Shown: piece after piece, positions 16,276 to 25,387 of the stretch | Numbering within the stretch: the stretch's first letter is position 1 | Layout: every line of letters begins with the position of its first letter | Assembly (NCBI GenBank): GCA_007116195.1 | Contig: SKIX01000042.1 | Coordinates: 1-28,212 of the forward strand | Direction: 5' to 3' | Length of the DNA: 28,212 bases | From: Marinospirillum sp. | GTDB taxonomy: Bacteria; Pseudomonadota; Gammaproteobacteria; Pseudomonadales; Halomonadaceae | Notes under the pieces: generated by a model | What the model saw: the letters and a program-made list of their open reading frames with translations, nothing else | Told to the model about the DNA's origin: nothing | Databases searched by the model: none | Made by a program: the position numbers and the translations under genes

Positions 16276-17184
16276 ATGACTGCAGCAACCTCTGAATCCC
16301 AAGACCAAATACAACGCTTTCTATTCGACCACACCGCGGTCAGGGGTGAGCTGGCTCACCTGCAACAAAGCTACCAGGAAGTTCTTGATCGTCATGACTA
16401 TCCAGCTGCAATCGAAGAGCAGTTAGGTCAACTACTAGCAGCGGCCGCTCTGCTAACGGCTACCGTGAAACTAGAGGGCACCCTGAGCCTGGAGGTTAGA
16501 GGTCAAGGTGAGCTGGAACTGCTCATGGCTGAATGCAATACGGGTCAGCAAGGCGGTGATCAACTACGCGGCATCGCCCGTTACTCAACAGCACCCCAGG
16601 GCCAAAGCCTGCAAGAGTTAACTGGCGGCGGACAACTGGTTATTACTCTTGACCCCAGCCAGGGTAAACGCTATCAAGGCATAGTAGCGCTTGATCAAGA
16701 CAACCTGGCCGCTTGCCTGGAAGACTACTTTGCCAACTCTGAGCAGCTGCCCACGCGCATTTGGTTGGAGGCCAACTCAGGCCGGGCAGCTGGCTTGCTT
16801 TTGCAACAGCTTCCAGATGACGAACGCAATAAAGATCCCGATGCCTGGAATCGCATCAACCAGCTGGCTGCCACCGTGACTCAAGACGAACTTCTTAACC
16901 TGGATGCTTTGCAGCTACTGCATCGGCTTTACCACGAAGAAACCCTACGCATTTTTGAGCCTCATCATTTAGAGTTTGGCTGCACCTGCTCTCGTGAGCG
17001 CACAGCAGATGCTTTAGCCAGCTTAGGTCAGCAAGACCTGCTTGCTTTGGTGGAAGAAAAAGGTCAGCTAGAAACCCAGTGTCACTTTTGCAATAGTGTT
17101 TATACGTTTACTGCGACCGATATTCATGAAATTTTTAATCCACCTGGCTCTACATCTTTACCTGAAGGACACCAGCTTCACTAA
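16276..17184 (+). CDS. hslO: HslO: Hsp33 redox-activated chaperone
   Basis: A cytosolic holdase switched on by oxidation: zinc-bound cysteines form disulfides and the protein binds unfolding clients. The four cysteines are C236 and C238 (FGCTCSRER) and C269 and C272 (QCHFC), the canonical CxC...CxxC set near the C terminus. The N-terminal domain has RGELAHL and [20 protein letters not shown]. The length is 302 residues from the ATG at 16276-16278, with AGGA upstream; a TTG directly before is unlikely as start. It is last gene of yrfG-hslR-hslO. A weak 7-base inverted repeat at its 3' end and a better terminator at 17332-17357 follow. Confidence 0.95.
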   Translation: MTAATSESQDQIQRFLFDHTAVRGELAHLQQSYQEVLDRHDYPAAIEEQLGQLLAAAALLTATVKLEGTLSLEVRGQGELELLMAECNTGQQGGDQLRGIARYSTAPQGQSLQELTGGGQLVITLDPSQGKRYQGIVALDQDNLAACLEDYFANSEQLPTRIWLEANSGRAAGLLLQQLPDDERNKDPDAWNRINQLAATVTQDELLNLDALQLLHRLYHEETLRIFEPHHLEFGCTCSRERTADALASLGQQDLLALVEEKGQLETQCHFCNSVYTFTATDIHEIFNPPGSTSLPEGHQLH

Positions 17185-17331
17185 GCCTAGCTGGTTTCTG
17201 TAGTCGACTCTGATGAATTAATGATCAAAACAAGAATAATTATTATTTATAGCACCTAAGTCGATGATTTATAAATTAATTTTATATGTAATGGGGCTAC
17301 ACAGGGTTTTAGTCACTATTTGATCCTAAGC

Positions 17332-17357
17332 AAACCTTCGCCCCTCAAGGTTTTTTT
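17332..17357 (+). terminator. Probable Rho-independent terminator ahead of pckA
   Basis: AAACCTT and AAGGTTT pair across an 8-base loop and run into seven T residues (17351-17357). The stem is short and partly A-T, so strength is moderate. It would end the yrfG-hslR-hslO transcript. It lies right before the presumed pckA -10, so it may double as upstream promoter sequence. The 147 bases before it are AT-rich and hold no gene I can see. Confidence 0.6.
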
Positions 17358-17359
17358 GC

Positions 17360-17386
17360 CATAATAGCGCCCACTTTTTGGGGGCG
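17360..17386 (+). promoter_or_regulatory. Presumed pckA promoter (-10) and leader hairpin
   Basis: CATAAT at 17360-17365 is a good -10 but no -35 of quality lies 16-18 bases upstream, suggesting an activator-dependent promoter. A CGCCC / GGGCG hairpin (17368-17386) falls at the expected start of the transcript. No CRP-type TGTGA-N6-TCACA site is visible nearby. Confidence 0.4.
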
Positions 17387-17410
17387 ACCACGATTAGGCC
17401 ATCCTGAATC

Positions 17411-18973
17411 ATGACCAACTTGAACGAGAGCGCTGTGAAAAATTACACCAATCTAAGTAATGCCCAATTGATCGAACTCGCTATTCAACGTGGCGAAGGA
17501 CACCTAGCCAGCAACGGTGCCCTGGTTGTTAACACTGGCAAGCGTACCGGACGCTCACCGCTCGACCGCTTTATTGTTGATGAGCCCAGCACTTCCAGCC
17601 AAATCGAATGGGGTGCAATTAACCGCCCCTTTGATGCCAATAAATTTTCCGCGCTTTGGGATAAGGTTGCCGCTTATCTTAACGACAAAGAGCACTTTGT
17701 TTCTGAACTACATGTCGGCTCAGACCCAGCACATTACCTACCCGTTCGCGTTTCCACCGAAACAGCTTGGCACAACCTTTTTGGCCGGACTCTTTTTATC
17801 CGTCCAGACACCTTCAATCCAGCAGCAAAAGATGAATGGACCATCATCAACGCGCCTCACTTTGAGTGTGATCCAGCAACGGATGGTACCAATTCCGACG
17901 GCTGCGTGATTCTGAACTTTGCCGAGCGCAAGGTGCTGATTGCCGGTATGCGCTATGCCGGTGAAATGAAAAAAGCCATGTTCTCGGTACAAAACTTCCT
18001 GCTACCTGCCTCTGACGTGCTGCCCATGCACTGTTCGGCAAACGTTGGCGAAGATGGCGAAACCACCCTTTTCTTTGGTTTATCAGGCACAGGTAAAACC
18101 ACTCTCTCTGCGGATCCTGCTCGCTATCTAATCGGCGATGACGAACACGGCTGGGGTGTGGGTACTGTATTTAACATTGAAGGCGGTTGTTACGCCAAGT
18201 GCATTAACCTCTCACAAAAAAATGAACCCATCATCTGGGATGCCATTCGCTTTGGCTCTGTGCTTGAAAACGTCGTGCTAGATGACCGTCGTTCGCCTGA
18301 TTATGCCGACGACAGCCTGACCGAAAACTCCCGTGCAGCCTACCCACTGGAGCATGTTGAAAAGCGTGTCGCTGAAAATCGTGCTGGTGAGCCCAACGCC
18401 ATCATCTTTTTAACCTGTGATATGAGCGGTGTTCTACCCCCTGTATCCATTCTGTCTAAAGAAGCAGCGGCTTATCACTTCTTGTCAGGCTACACCGCCA
18501 AAGTGGGCTCCACTGAAATGGGCTCAACTTCAGGTTTAGAGGCAACCTTCTCAACTTGTTTTGGTGCCCCCTTCTTCCCACGTCCAGCTCGTGAATACGC
18601 TGATCTTTTGATTAAGCGTATCGAAGCCTTTGGCTCTAAAGTTTACCTGGTTAACACCGGCTGGACGGGGGGTGCCTATGGTCAGGGCGGCAGTCGTTTT
18701 AGCATTCCCACCACCCGCGCCATCATTCACGCTGTACAAAATGGTGCTTTGGTTGATGCTGAAACCCAAACCTTGCCAACACTGAACCTGGAAGTGCCGA
18801 CTCATGTTCCCGGTGTTGATTCCAGCCTGTTGAATCCCAGAGAAACCTGGGAAGATCAAGATGCCTATGATCGCCAGGCTAAACAGCTTGCTTCCATGTT
18901 TGTTGAAAACTTCCGCAAGTTTTCTGGTGTTGATGAAGGCATCCTTGCTGCCGGCCCTCAATTAGGCCAATAG
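17411..18973 (+). CDS. pckA: PckA: phosphoenolpyruvate carboxykinase (ATP)
   Basis: Catalyses oxaloacetate plus ATP to phosphoenolpyruvate, CO2 and ADP, the first committed step of gluconeogenesis. In 520 residues: [10 protein letters not shown] (substrate site), the kinase-1a P-loop GLSGTGKTT (223-231), metal site IGDDEHGW (241-248), TAKVGSTE, and [10 protein letters not shown] near the C terminus. Length and motifs fit the ATP-dependent bacterial enzyme rather than the GTP form. The ATG is at 17411-17413 with a weak ribosome binding site (TTAGG). A strong terminator follows. The order hslR-hslO-pckA recalls the E. coli region where pckA lies just beyond hslO. Confidence 0.97.
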   Translation: MTNLNESAVKNYTNLSNAQLIELAIQRGEGHLASNGALVVNTGKRTGRSPLDRFIVDEPSTSSQIEWGAINRPFDANKFSALWDKVAAYLNDKEHFVSELHVGSDPAHYLPVRVSTETAWHNLFGRTLFIRPDTFNPAAKDEWTIINAPHFECDPATDGTNSDGCVILNFAERKVLIAGMRYAGEMKKAMFSVQNFLLPASDVLPMHCSANVGEDGETTLFFGLSGTGKTTLSADPARYLIGDDEHGWGVGTVFNIEGGCYAKCINLSQKNEPIIWDAIRFGSVLENVVLDDRRSPDYADDSLTENSRAAYPLEHVEKRVAENRAGEPNAIIFLTCDMSGVLPPVSILSKEAAAYHFLSGYTAKVGSTEMGSTSGLEATFSTCFGAPFFPRPAREYADLLIKRIEAFGSKVYLVNTGWTGGAYGQGGSRFSIPTTRAIIHAVQNGALVDAETQTLPTLNLEVPTHVPGVDSSLLNPRETWEDQDAYDRQAKQLASMFVENFRKFSGVDEGILAAGPQLGQ

Positions 18974-19023
18974 CAGCAAGTAACTTATTAGCCAAACTAA
19001 CGCGTTAATTAAGTGAAGCCATT

Positions 19024-19060
19024 AAAAAGCCTGTAGACTCCCAAGCTGCAGGCTTTTTTA
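19024..19060 (+). terminator. Rho-independent terminator of pckA
   Basis: AAAAAGCCTGTAG (19024-19036) pairs with CTGCAGGCTTTTT (19046-19058) across a 9-base loop and ends in a T-run. The single non-Watson-Crick pair is U-G only when read on the plus strand, so it was built for the pckA transcript. It separates pckA from parE. Confidence 0.93.
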
Positions 19061-19107
19061 TTTCATAACACATCACCCACCTTTGCCGCTGCAGGAAACC
19101 CCTAAAG

Positions 19108-21009
19108 ATGAGTCAGTACAACGCCAGTGCCATCGAAGTCTTAACCGGCCTTGACCCTGTTCGTAAGCGACCTGGAATGTACACCGACACCAGTCGACCC
19201 AACCATCTTGCTCAAGAAGTCATAGACAACAGTGTTGATGAGGCTCTTGCAGGTCATGCCAATGAGATCACTGTCACTCTGCATGCGGATAACAGTCTTA
19301 GCGTCCTGGATAATGGCCGCGGCATGCCTACCGACCCTCACCCTGAGTATGGTGTTTCCGGTGTTGAACTGATTCTTACTCGTCTCCATGCTGGGGGTAA
19401 ATTTTCCAACAAAAACTATGAGTTTTCAGGTGGCCTGCACGGTGTTGGCGTCTCTGTTGTCAATGCTCTTTCCAGCCGTTTGGAAGTCACCGTTTGGCGT
19501 GGCGGCCAGGTTCAACGCCTCGGTTTTGCAGGTGGCGAAAAAGCCAGTGAACTTGAAGTGATTGGCAGCTGCGGCAAAAAGAACACGGGCACCTCGCTGC
19601 GTTTTTGGATTAATGAAAACTACTTTGATAGCCCCCGCTACTCTCTAAGCCGACTAAGGCACCTACTCAGAGCTAAGGCAGTACTTTGCCCTGGTTTAAA
19701 AGTGGTCTTTATTAACGAGCAGGAAAAAGACAAGGATAGCGGTAAAGCCTTGGTCGATACCTGGTTATTTGCCGGAGGTTTAAAAGACTACCTCAGCCAA
19801 GCTTGCCAAGGCTATGAAACCCTGCCCTCGGCTCCTTTTGCTGGTGAGTTTAAAGCACCCCATGAAGCAGCAGACTGGGCTCTGGTCTGGTTACCTGAAG
19901 GGGGTGAGCTAACCCAAGAAAGCTATGTAAACCTTATCCCGACGCCACAAGGTGGCACCCATGTTAATGGCCTAAGATCAGGCTTGCTGGAAGCGCTGCG
20001 CGAATTTTGTGAGTACCGTAACCTCTTGCCACGTGGTGTACGCCTTGCTCCGGAAGACCTGTGGCAAGACTGTTGCTTTGTCTTGTCTCTAAAAATGCAA
20101 GACCCTCAGTTTGCAGGGCAAACCAAAGAACGCCTGTCTTCACGACAAAGCGCAACCTTTGTCAGCGGCGTAGTTAAAGACAGCTTTTCTCTCTGGCTCA
20201 ACCAACACACGTTGGACGCAGAACGCCTGGCAGAATTAGTTCTAAGCCGTGCCAACCGACGTTTGCGTGCAGCGAAAAAGGTTGTCCGTAAAAAAATCAC
20301 ACAAGGTCCAGCATTGCCTGGCAAACTGGCTGACTGTACCGGAACAGATATCGCCCGTAGTGAGCTTTTTCTGGTTGAAGGGGATTCTGCTGGCGGCTCA
20401 GCCAAGCAGGCGCGTGACCGAGTGTTTCAAGCTATCATGCCGCTACGCGGAAAAATTCTGAATACCTGGGAAGTCGATTCCAGCGAAATTCTAGCCTCTC
20501 AAGAAGTTCACGATATTGCGGTTGCTTTGGGTATCGACCCAGGTTCCAGCGACTTAAGCGGGCTACGCTACGGCAAGGTCTGTATCCTTGCCGATGCGGA
20601 TTCCGACGGCCTGCACATAGCCACACTGCTGTGTGCACTTTTTCTACGCCACTTTCCCGCCCTGGTGGATCACGGCCACGTGTTTGTCGCCATGCCGCCG
20701 CTTTACCGCATTGACTGTGGCAAAGAGGTCTTTTATGCCCTGGATGAAAGCGAACGTGAAGCCATTTTAGATCGGCTGAGTGGACGTAAAGCCAAGATCA
20801 ATACTCAACGCTTTAAAGGACTGGGTGAAATGAACCCTCAGCAGCTACGTGAGACGACCATGGCACCCGAAACTCGCCGTTTAGTGCAGCTGGTTAGGGA
20901 GGAAAACGACCAGGCAGCAGAAATGTTTGACATGCTGCTAGCAAAAAAGCGCTCGCCCGATCGCAAACGCTGGTTAGAAACAAAAGGCAACCTGGCTGAG
21001 GTTAGCTAA
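19108..21009 (+). CDS. parE: ParE: DNA topoisomerase IV subunit B
   Basis: The ATPase subunit of topoisomerase IV, which decatenates daughter chromosomes with ParC. The GHKL ATPase fold shows E37 and N41 (QEVIDNSVDEALAGH), DNGRGMP (about 68-74) and GGLHGVGVSVVNALS. The TOPRIM domain has LVEGDSAGGSA, MPLRGKILN and the metal cluster DADSDG. ParE rather than GyrB is indicated by length (633 residues) and by RKRPGMYTDTSRPNHLAQEV. It is separated from parC by a single opposing gene. AGGA lies 12 bases before the ATG. In E. coli and pseudomonads parE follows nudF-yqiB-cpdA; here it has been relocated about 14 kb away. Confidence 0.97.
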   Translation: MSQYNASAIEVLTGLDPVRKRPGMYTDTSRPNHLAQEVIDNSVDEALAGHANEITVTLHADNSLSVLDNGRGMPTDPHPEYGVSGVELILTRLHAGGKFSNKNYEFSGGLHGVGVSVVNALSSRLEVTVWRGGQVQRLGFAGGEKASELEVIGSCGKKNTGTSLRFWINENYFDSPRYSLSRLRHLLRAKAVLCPGLKVVFINEQEKDKDSGKALVDTWLFAGGLKDYLSQACQGYETLPSAPFAGEFKAPHEAADWALVWLPEGGELTQESYVNLIPTPQGGTHVNGLRSGLLEALREFCEYRNLLPRGVRLAPEDLWQDCCFVLSLKMQDPQFAGQTKERLSSRQSATFVSGVVKDSFSLWLNQHTLDAERLAELVLSRANRRLRAAKKVVRKKITQGPALPGKLADCTGTDIARSELFLVEGDSAGGSAKQARDRVFQAIMPLRGKILNTWEVDSSEILASQEVHDIAVALGIDPGSSDLSGLRYGKVCILADADSDGLHIATLLCALFLRHFPALVDHGHVFVAMPPLYRIDCGKEVFYALDESEREAILDRLSGRKAKINTQRFKGLGEMNPQQLRETTMAPETRRLVQLVREENDQAAEMFDMLLAKKRSPDRKRWLETKGNLAEVS

Positions 21010-21016
21010 GTGGGTT

Positions 21017-21814
21017 CTACTCACTTGCTGCTGTCTGTTTGCGCTTGCCTGGCTTAATATTCCGACCTTTAATGATTTTAACGGGAAGAGTAGAGTGAGC
21101 ACGGATGATGCCCTTTTTCCCTTGAGGGGCTTCTTCTGTGCGGGTTGTCTCGCCAACTTCACTTGCATCTGGGTAGCTGCTGCGATCAATTTCATTACCC
21201 ATCAAAAAATCAGCCAAGGCATACATATCAGAACGCGAGATTTTGAAGGTATCTAAACCACCATACATTTGAAACTCGCGCTTTTTGTAAGCACTGAAGG
21301 TACGGTTGATACTCTGGGTTAAGGCTTCAGCAAAAATAATACTGGAATTATTAATGCCTGTACCCACAATCGCACTCTTAGGTGCTTGAATAAACAAGGC
21401 GTCGATCGGCATATTCTCAAACGTTTTTTGACTGCCTTTTGCCCGAGTCAGTAACTGGTCAATGTTTTCAGTTAACATCGCACGCATGTTACGGCTAACG
21501 TATTTGAACATCTCAATCGGGTTTTGCATGGCAATTTCACGGCCACGCACACTTCGACTCCATTCACCTCGATAGTTAATTTCAATTTTACCGTGGATTG
21601 CTCGGCTGTTAACCAGTGTCATGCCATAGCTATGAATGACAATATGATCGACATTGACAGTTCGGTCTTCATCATAAGGAATCCGAATATCATTGAGCAC
21701 CACAACGTCTTCGTTGCTTTTGAAGGCATTACGCAAACGCGTCGCCACATCAGCACAGGTCTCTTCAGACTTAGGGTCAGCATCCGGGCGGTGCACATAG
21801 TCTTTTAAAATCAT
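21017..21814 (-). CDS. NERD-domain-like protein with altered nuclease motif
   Basis: A 265-residue protein. Residues about 20-130 resemble a nuclease-related domain (NERD): DVVVLNDIRIPYDED, then TVNVDHIVIHSYGMTLV and HGKIEINYRGEW. In active members a Glu-x-Lys follows the glycine-containing strand; here the matching position reads VNSRA (68-72), so Glu is Asn69 and Lys is Arg71. Catalysis is doubtful. The C-terminal third is polar, ending in a basic stretch (KGRNIKPGKRKQ) that could bind nucleic acid. There are no membrane segments. GGGAG precedes the ATG. It stands alone on the minus strand between parE (7-base gap, convergent) and parC (163-base gap, divergent). The NERD assignment is by pattern and moderately sure; the function is unknown. 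Confidence 0.72.
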   Translation of the reverse strand: MILKDYVHRPDADPKSEETCADVATRLRNAFKSNEDVVVLNDIRIPYDEDRTVNVDHIVIHSYGMTLVNSRAIHGKIEINYRGEWSRSVRGREIAMQNPIEMFKYVSRNMRAMLTENIDQLLTRAKGSQKTFENMPIDALFIQAPKSAIVGTGINNSSIIFAEALTQSINRTFSAYKKREFQMYGGLDTFKISRSDMYALADFLMGNEIDRSSYPDASEVGETTRTEEAPQGKKGIIRAHSTLPVKIIKGRNIKPGKRKQTAASE

Positions 21815-21977
21815 TCCACGTCTCCCTTACTCTTATCCTTCGGATTATAGCGACTGCACTAGCTAGGGGATAGCATTGGCTACACAAAGACACTAAGCCA
21901 AATAATGCGTAGTGGGCATTTATCCAGTAAGCTATAGGGCTTTCCAATCAGCCGTTAAAACCCAAGGCCGCTAACCG

Positions 21978-24260
21978 ATGAGCAGCTATAACGAATTCGT
22001 TGACGATAACTTCGAACGCCAAAGCCTAAGCGACTATACCGAAAAAGCCTACCTAGACTACTCCATGTATGTCATTTTGGACCGGGCTTTACCTCATATT
22101 GGCGATGGTATGAAACCTGTACAAAGGCGCATCATCTATGCCATGAGCGAGCTAGGGCTCTCTGCCAACGCCAAGTACAAAAAATCCGCACGCACGGTTG
22201 GTGATGTTTTAGGTAAGTTTCATCCGCATGGTGACTCTGCCTGCTATGAAGCCATGGTGCTGATGGCACAGAACTTCAGCTATCGCTACCCTTTGGTTGA
22301 CGGCCAGGGCAACTGGGGTAGTCCAGATGACCCGAAATCCTTCGCTGCGATGCGCTATACCGAATCACGCTTGGCACGCTTTTCCGAGTTGCTACTCAAA
22401 GAGCTGGGTCAAGGCACTGTCGATTGGGTTCCCAACTTTGATGGCACTCTACTGGAACCCGAAGTGCTGCCCGCTCGCCTGCCGCATCTTTTATTAAATG
22501 GTGGTAGTGGTATTGCTGTGGGCATGGCAACAGATATTCCACCTCACAACGCTCAGGAAGTCACTCAGGCCTGCATCCATTTACTCAGTCACCCAGAGGC
22601 TAGTGTTCAAGAGTTGATGCAGTTTATTCAAGGGCCAGACTTTCCCACAGGCGCACAAATTATCACTCCTAAAGAGGAGCTGAAGAAAATCTATACCAGT
22701 GGCCGAGGCTCAATTAAAAGCAGGGCGACCTGGACTCTGGAAGAAGGTGAAATCGTCATCCAAGCTCTGCCTTATCAGGTTTCACCCAGCAAGGTGTTAG
22801 AGCAGATTGCCGCTCAGATGCAAGCTAAGAAGCTACCCTTATTAGCCGATCTACGTGATGAGTCCGATCACGAAAACGCTGTACGCCTGGTCTTGGTGCC
22901 TCGTTCCAACCGGGTCGACACCGATGCTCTGATGGCCCATTTATTTGCCACGACTGACCTGGAAAAAAATCAACGCGCCAACTTTAATGTTATCGGTCTG
23001 GATGGCCGACCTCAGGTTAAACCACTCAACACCCTGCTAAAAGAATGGCTGCAGTTCCGCCGCAGCACCGTCATTCGCCGCTTAGAAAACCGCTTAAAGA
23101 AGGTCGAAGACCGTCTGCATCTGCTGGCAGGCCTTCTTATCGCTTATTTAAACCTAGACGAAGTGATTCGCATCATTCGTGAAGAAGACGAACCCAAACA
23201 GGAGTTGATGCAAGCTTTTGGTTTGTCTGAACGCCAAGCTGATGCCATTTTGGACTTAAAACTGCGTAATCTAGCACGGCTGGAAGAAGAAAAAATTCGT
23301 GGTGAAGAAAATGAACTGGAACAAGAACGCCAGCAGCTCACCCAGCTACTGGGCAGTGAAGACCAGCTGCGTCAGCTAATCAGTGATGAGTTGCAAGCCG
23401 ATGCCGCAAGTTTTGGTGATGAGCGCCGCTCTGCTTTGGTCGAAGCCAAACAGGAAGCACGTGCTTTGAGTGAAACTGAACTGGTTGGTGCCGATCCAGT
23501 CACTGTCGTCTTGTCACGTAAAGGCTGGATACGTGCAGCTAAAGGGCATGACCTCAATCCAGAAAGCCTTAATTACAAAAGTGGCGATGGTTTCTTCTTG
23601 GCTGCCCAGGGTAAAACTAATCAGCAAACCATCTTGCTGGATGCCACTGGGCGCAGCTATAGCCTACAAACCCATAGCCTCCCCTCGGCAAGAGGTCAGG
23701 GTGAGCCAGTTACCAGTCGCCTTAACCCCCCCGCAGGCGCTGAGTTCCGAGGCTTACTCCTTGGTCAGGAGGACGACAGAGCGCTCCTGGCTTCCGATGC
23801 AGGCTACGGCTTTATTACTACTTTAGGCGATATGGCCAGTAAGAATAAAGCCGGCAAGGGGCTACTCAATCCCCCTAAGGGCACTGAAGTCATGCCACCA
23901 CAACTGCTTCCGAAAGTTGATGACGGCGAAGAGTTGCTGCTGGCAGCACTCTCTAATGAGGGGCGCTTGCTTATTTATCCAGTCACTGAGCTACCCCAGC
24001 TTAGTAAAGGCAAGGGCAATAAACTCTTGGATATTCCTGCTCGTCGAGCAGCAAATCGTGAAGAAAGAGTGATCGCTTTGGCGCTGATTCCAGAAGGTGC
24101 CAGCCTAAAAGTTCTAGCAGGCAAGCGCCAGCTAACTCTTAAACCAGCCGACTTGGCACATTATTTCGGAGAAAGGGGCCGCAGAGGCAGTAAACTACCC
24201 CGCGGCTTTCAGAAGGTTGATCGTTTAGAGGTAGAAGCAGCCAAACAAAGCCAAAGCTAA
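21978..24260 (+). CDS. parC: ParC: DNA topoisomerase IV subunit A
   Basis: The DNA-breaking subunit of topoisomerase IV. The 760 residues align along their length with E. coli Par[18 protein letters not shown], the quinolone region [16 protein letters not shown] and the catalytic Y127 in AAMRYTESR (Tyr120 in E. coli). The C-terminal domain has beta-pinwheel repeats including ASDAGYGF and LSKGKGNK. Serine 87 and glutamate 91 (E. coli Ser80, Glu84) are the sensitive-type residues, so no target mutation for quinolones is seen here. The ATG is at 21978-21980. The 3' end overlaps the opposing small YjfB-like gene by about 4 bases. The 163 bases upstream hold weak promoter-like AT stretches only. 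Confidence 0.97.
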   Translation: MSSYNEFVDDNFERQSLSDYTEKAYLDYSMYVILDRALPHIGDGMKPVQRRIIYAMSELGLSANAKYKKSARTVGDVLGKFHPHGDSACYEAMVLMAQNFSYRYPLVDGQGNWGSPDDPKSFAAMRYTESRLARFSELLLKELGQGTVDWVPNFDGTLLEPEVLPARLPHLLLNGGSGIAVGMATDIPPHNAQEVTQACIHLLSHPEASVQELMQFIQGPDFPTGAQIITPKEELKKIYTSGRGSIKSRATWTLEEGEIVIQALPYQVSPSKVLEQIAAQMQAKKLPLLADLRDESDHENAVRLVLVPRSNRVDTDALMAHLFATTDLEKNQRANFNVIGLDGRPQVKPLNTLLKEWLQFRRSTVIRRLENRLKKVEDRLHLLAGLLIAYLNLDEVIRIIREEDEPKQELMQAFGLSERQADAILDLKLRNLARLEEEKIRGEENELEQERQQLTQLLGSEDQLRQLISDELQADAASFGDERRSALVEAKQEARALSETELVGADPVTVVLSRKGWIRAAKGHDLNPESLNYKSGDGFFLAAQGKTNQQTILLDATGRSYSLQTHSLPSARGQGEPVTSRLNPPAGAEFRGLLLGQEDDRALLASDAGYGFITTLGDMASKNKAGKGLLNPPKGTEVMPPQLLPKVDDGEELLLAALSNEGRLLIYPVTELPQLSKGKGNKLLDIPARRAANREERVIALALIPEGASLKVLAGKRQLTLKPADLAHYFGERGRRGSKLPRGFQKVDRLEVEAAKQSQS

Positions 24261-24454
24261 ACCCTAACATCCAGATTGTTCCCCAGGCTACCTTCAGGCT
24301 GGGGAACAGCAGCCATTAGCTGCATCACAGCATCAGCTTGCTGGTCGCGGGTATCTTTGACCAGGCCCGCCTGAGCTTCTAAACGCGTTGAGGCCTGTTC
24401 TTCAGCCAATACACGCATGGCGATCAACTCTGGGCTAACACCGGAAATATCCAT
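24257..24454 (-). CDS. YjfB-like putative motility protein (small)
   Basis: A 65-residue protein. The C-terminal pattern [16 protein letters not shown] followed by LGNNLDVRV resembles the YjfB 'putative motility protein' family (PF14070), small proteins with a helix and a Leu-Gly-x-x-Asp-Val end. The start is the ATG at 24452-24454; a longer frame from 24499 reads through a transcription terminator hairpin and has no ribosome binding site. The ribosome binding site of the chosen ATG is weak (GTGAG). The stop overlaps the parC stop, tail to tail. No flagellar gene is adjacent. Function in motility is a family label, not demonstrated. Confidence 0.6.
   Translation of the reverse strand: MDISGVSPELIAMRVLAEEQASTRLEAQAGLVKDTRDQQADAVMQLMAAVPQPEGSLGNNLDVRV
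24277..24308. repeat. 10-base inverted repeat within the YjfB-like gene, after parC
   Basis: TGTTCCCCAG and CTGGGGAACA are perfect inverted copies separated by 12 bases. They begin 17 bases after the parC stop and lie in the coding part of the opposing small gene. No T-run follows on either strand, so it is not a standard terminator. It may cap the 3' end of parC mRNA. Confidence 0.6.
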
Positions 24455-24473
24455 AACAGGCTCACTTATTATC

Positions 24474-24509
24474 AAAAATAGAGACAGTAAGCTTAGCACT
24501 TACTGCCTC
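24474..24509 (-). terminator. Orphan minus-strand Rho-independent terminator
   Basis: Read on the minus strand, GAGGCAGTAAG pairs with CTTACTGTCTC (11 pairs, one G-U) across a 7-base loop and is followed by TATTTTT. The one non-standard pair works only in minus-strand RNA. No minus-strand gene lies immediately upstream, so it ends either a small RNA or a leader of the YjfB-like gene, or blocks antisense transcription into parC. Confidence 0.65.
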
Positions 24510-24564
24510 TCTCGGGTAGCGCCTCAGGCTTTTAGATCTAGGTTCTGACCTTTACCACCCTCAG

Positions 24565-24590
24565 GTTGAGGCACTGAACAGTGTCTCAAC
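24565..24590. repeat. 26-base near-perfect palindrome upstream of trpG
   Basis: GTTGAGGCACTG and CAGTGTCTCAAC, 12-base arms with one difference around AA, centred about 82 bases before the predicted trpG transcript start. There is no T-run after it. The position and symmetry suit a regulator site; which protein would bind is not evident. Confidence 0.65.
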
Positions 24591-24647
24591 TCAGCAACGC
24601 AAGCAGCTAACTACTGACCTGCGCTTACTGCTGCCTGGCTTTCTCTG

Positions 24648-24653
24648 TATAAT
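24648..24653 (+). promoter_or_regulatory. trpG promoter -10 element
   Basis: A perfect TATAAT 41 bases before the trpG start codon. The best -35 at 17 bases spacing (TTACTG, 24625-24630) is poor. The resulting leader of about 34 bases is too short for a tryptophan-codon leader peptide with attenuator, and none is seen. Confidence 0.6.
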
Positions 24654-24693
24654 CCCAGCAGCCCTCTCAATAACATGGCAAGGGACTTTTTTC

Positions 24694-25272
24694 ATGCTGC
24701 TGATGATCGATAATTTCGACAGCTTTACTTACAACGTGGTTCAGTACTTGGCTGAGCTAGGTGCTGAGGTTCGTGTTGAACGCAACAACGCTCTAAGTCT
24801 AGAGCAAATTGCAGCACTCAACCCTAGCCACCTCGTCATTTCTCCTGGCCCCTGCACGCCTAATGAAGCGGGCATCTCCCTGCAAGCTATAGAGCACTTT
24901 GCAGGCAAGCTGCCAATTCTTGGTATTTGCCTTGGTCATCAAGCTATAGGTCAGGTTTTTGGCGGTCAGGTTGTACGTGCACCTCAAGTTATGCACGGTA
25001 AAACTTCCTGGGTTAAGCATCAAAATCAAGGTGTTTTTAAAGGGTTGGACAACCCTCTGTCGGTTACTCGTTACCACTCTCTAGTGGTCGATGAAGCCAG
25101 CCTGCCAGCCTGTCTGGAAATCACTGCACGGGTTGCCGAAGATGATCCGACTCCAGGTTTGATCATGGGCATTAAACATAAAACCCTACCGATTGAAGGC
25201 GTGCAGTTTCATCCCGAGTCCATCCTGTCACAGCAAGGCCATGAACTGCTGAAAAATTTTTTGAATACCTAA
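24694..25272 (+). CDS. trpG: TrpG: anthranilate synthase glutamine amidotransferase subunit
   Basis: Supplies ammonia from glutamine to TrpE for anthranilate synthesis, and in many bacteria also serves PabB. In 192 residues: DNFDSFTYN at the N terminus, [13 protein letters not shown], the nucleophile C79 in [13 protein letters not shown], and H173-E175 in FHPES, giving the complete class I amidotransferase triad. AAGGGA lies 8 bases before the ATG. trpE is not in this window, fitting the pseudomonad layout in which trpGDC is a separate operon. Whether it is strictly TrpG or a shared PabA cannot be told, but the neighbours favour TrpG. Confidence 0.95.
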   Translation: MLLMIDNFDSFTYNVVQYLAELGAEVRVERNNALSLEQIAALNPSHLVISPGPCTPNEAGISLQAIEHFAGKLPILGICLGHQAIGQVFGGQVVRAPQVMHGKTSWVKHQNQGVFKGLDNPLSVTRYHSLVVDEASLPACLEITARVAEDDPTPGLIMGIKHKTLPIEGVQFHPESILSQQGHELLKNFLNT

Positions 25273-25285
25273 CAAGGGGCCACGG

Positions 25286-25346
25286 GCAGGTTATTTGCTT
25301 CAGCGAGTCAGAGAAAAAACAGCCAAAAGCAAAGCAAATGACCTGC
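25286..25346 (+). repeat. 15-base-pair hairpin between trpG and trpD
   Basis: GCAGGTTATTTGCTT (25286-25300) pairs with AAGCAAATGACCTGC (25332-25346); the only non-standard pair is U-G, allowed only in plus-strand (trp) RNA. The loop is 31 bases and no T-run follows. It fills the unusually long 115-base gap in the operon, so it may be an RNA processing or stability element. Confidence 0.75.
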
Positions 25347-25387
25347 TACAAGTGACCACCCTCTAAGCTATGAGGTGAATAACAAAC

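Noticed and set aside
17171..17195. ACCAGCT / AGCTGGT inverted repeat at the end of hslO as a terminator
   Set aside because: It lies partly in coding sequence and is followed by only three T residues; the structure at 17332-17357 is better.
22200..22300. Quinolone-resistance change in ParC
   Set aside because: The Ser and Glu of the resistance-determining region are the sensitive-type residues.
24257..24499. Longer 80-residue version of the YjfB-like protein with a hydrophobic N terminus
   Set aside because: The extra N-terminal codons run through the loop and T-run of the minus-strand terminator and have no ribosome binding site; the shorter start fits the family.
24660..24712. Short upstream frame from ATG 24674 as a trp leader peptide
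   Set aside because: It has no tryptophan codons, no ribosome binding site and no following attenuator hairpin.
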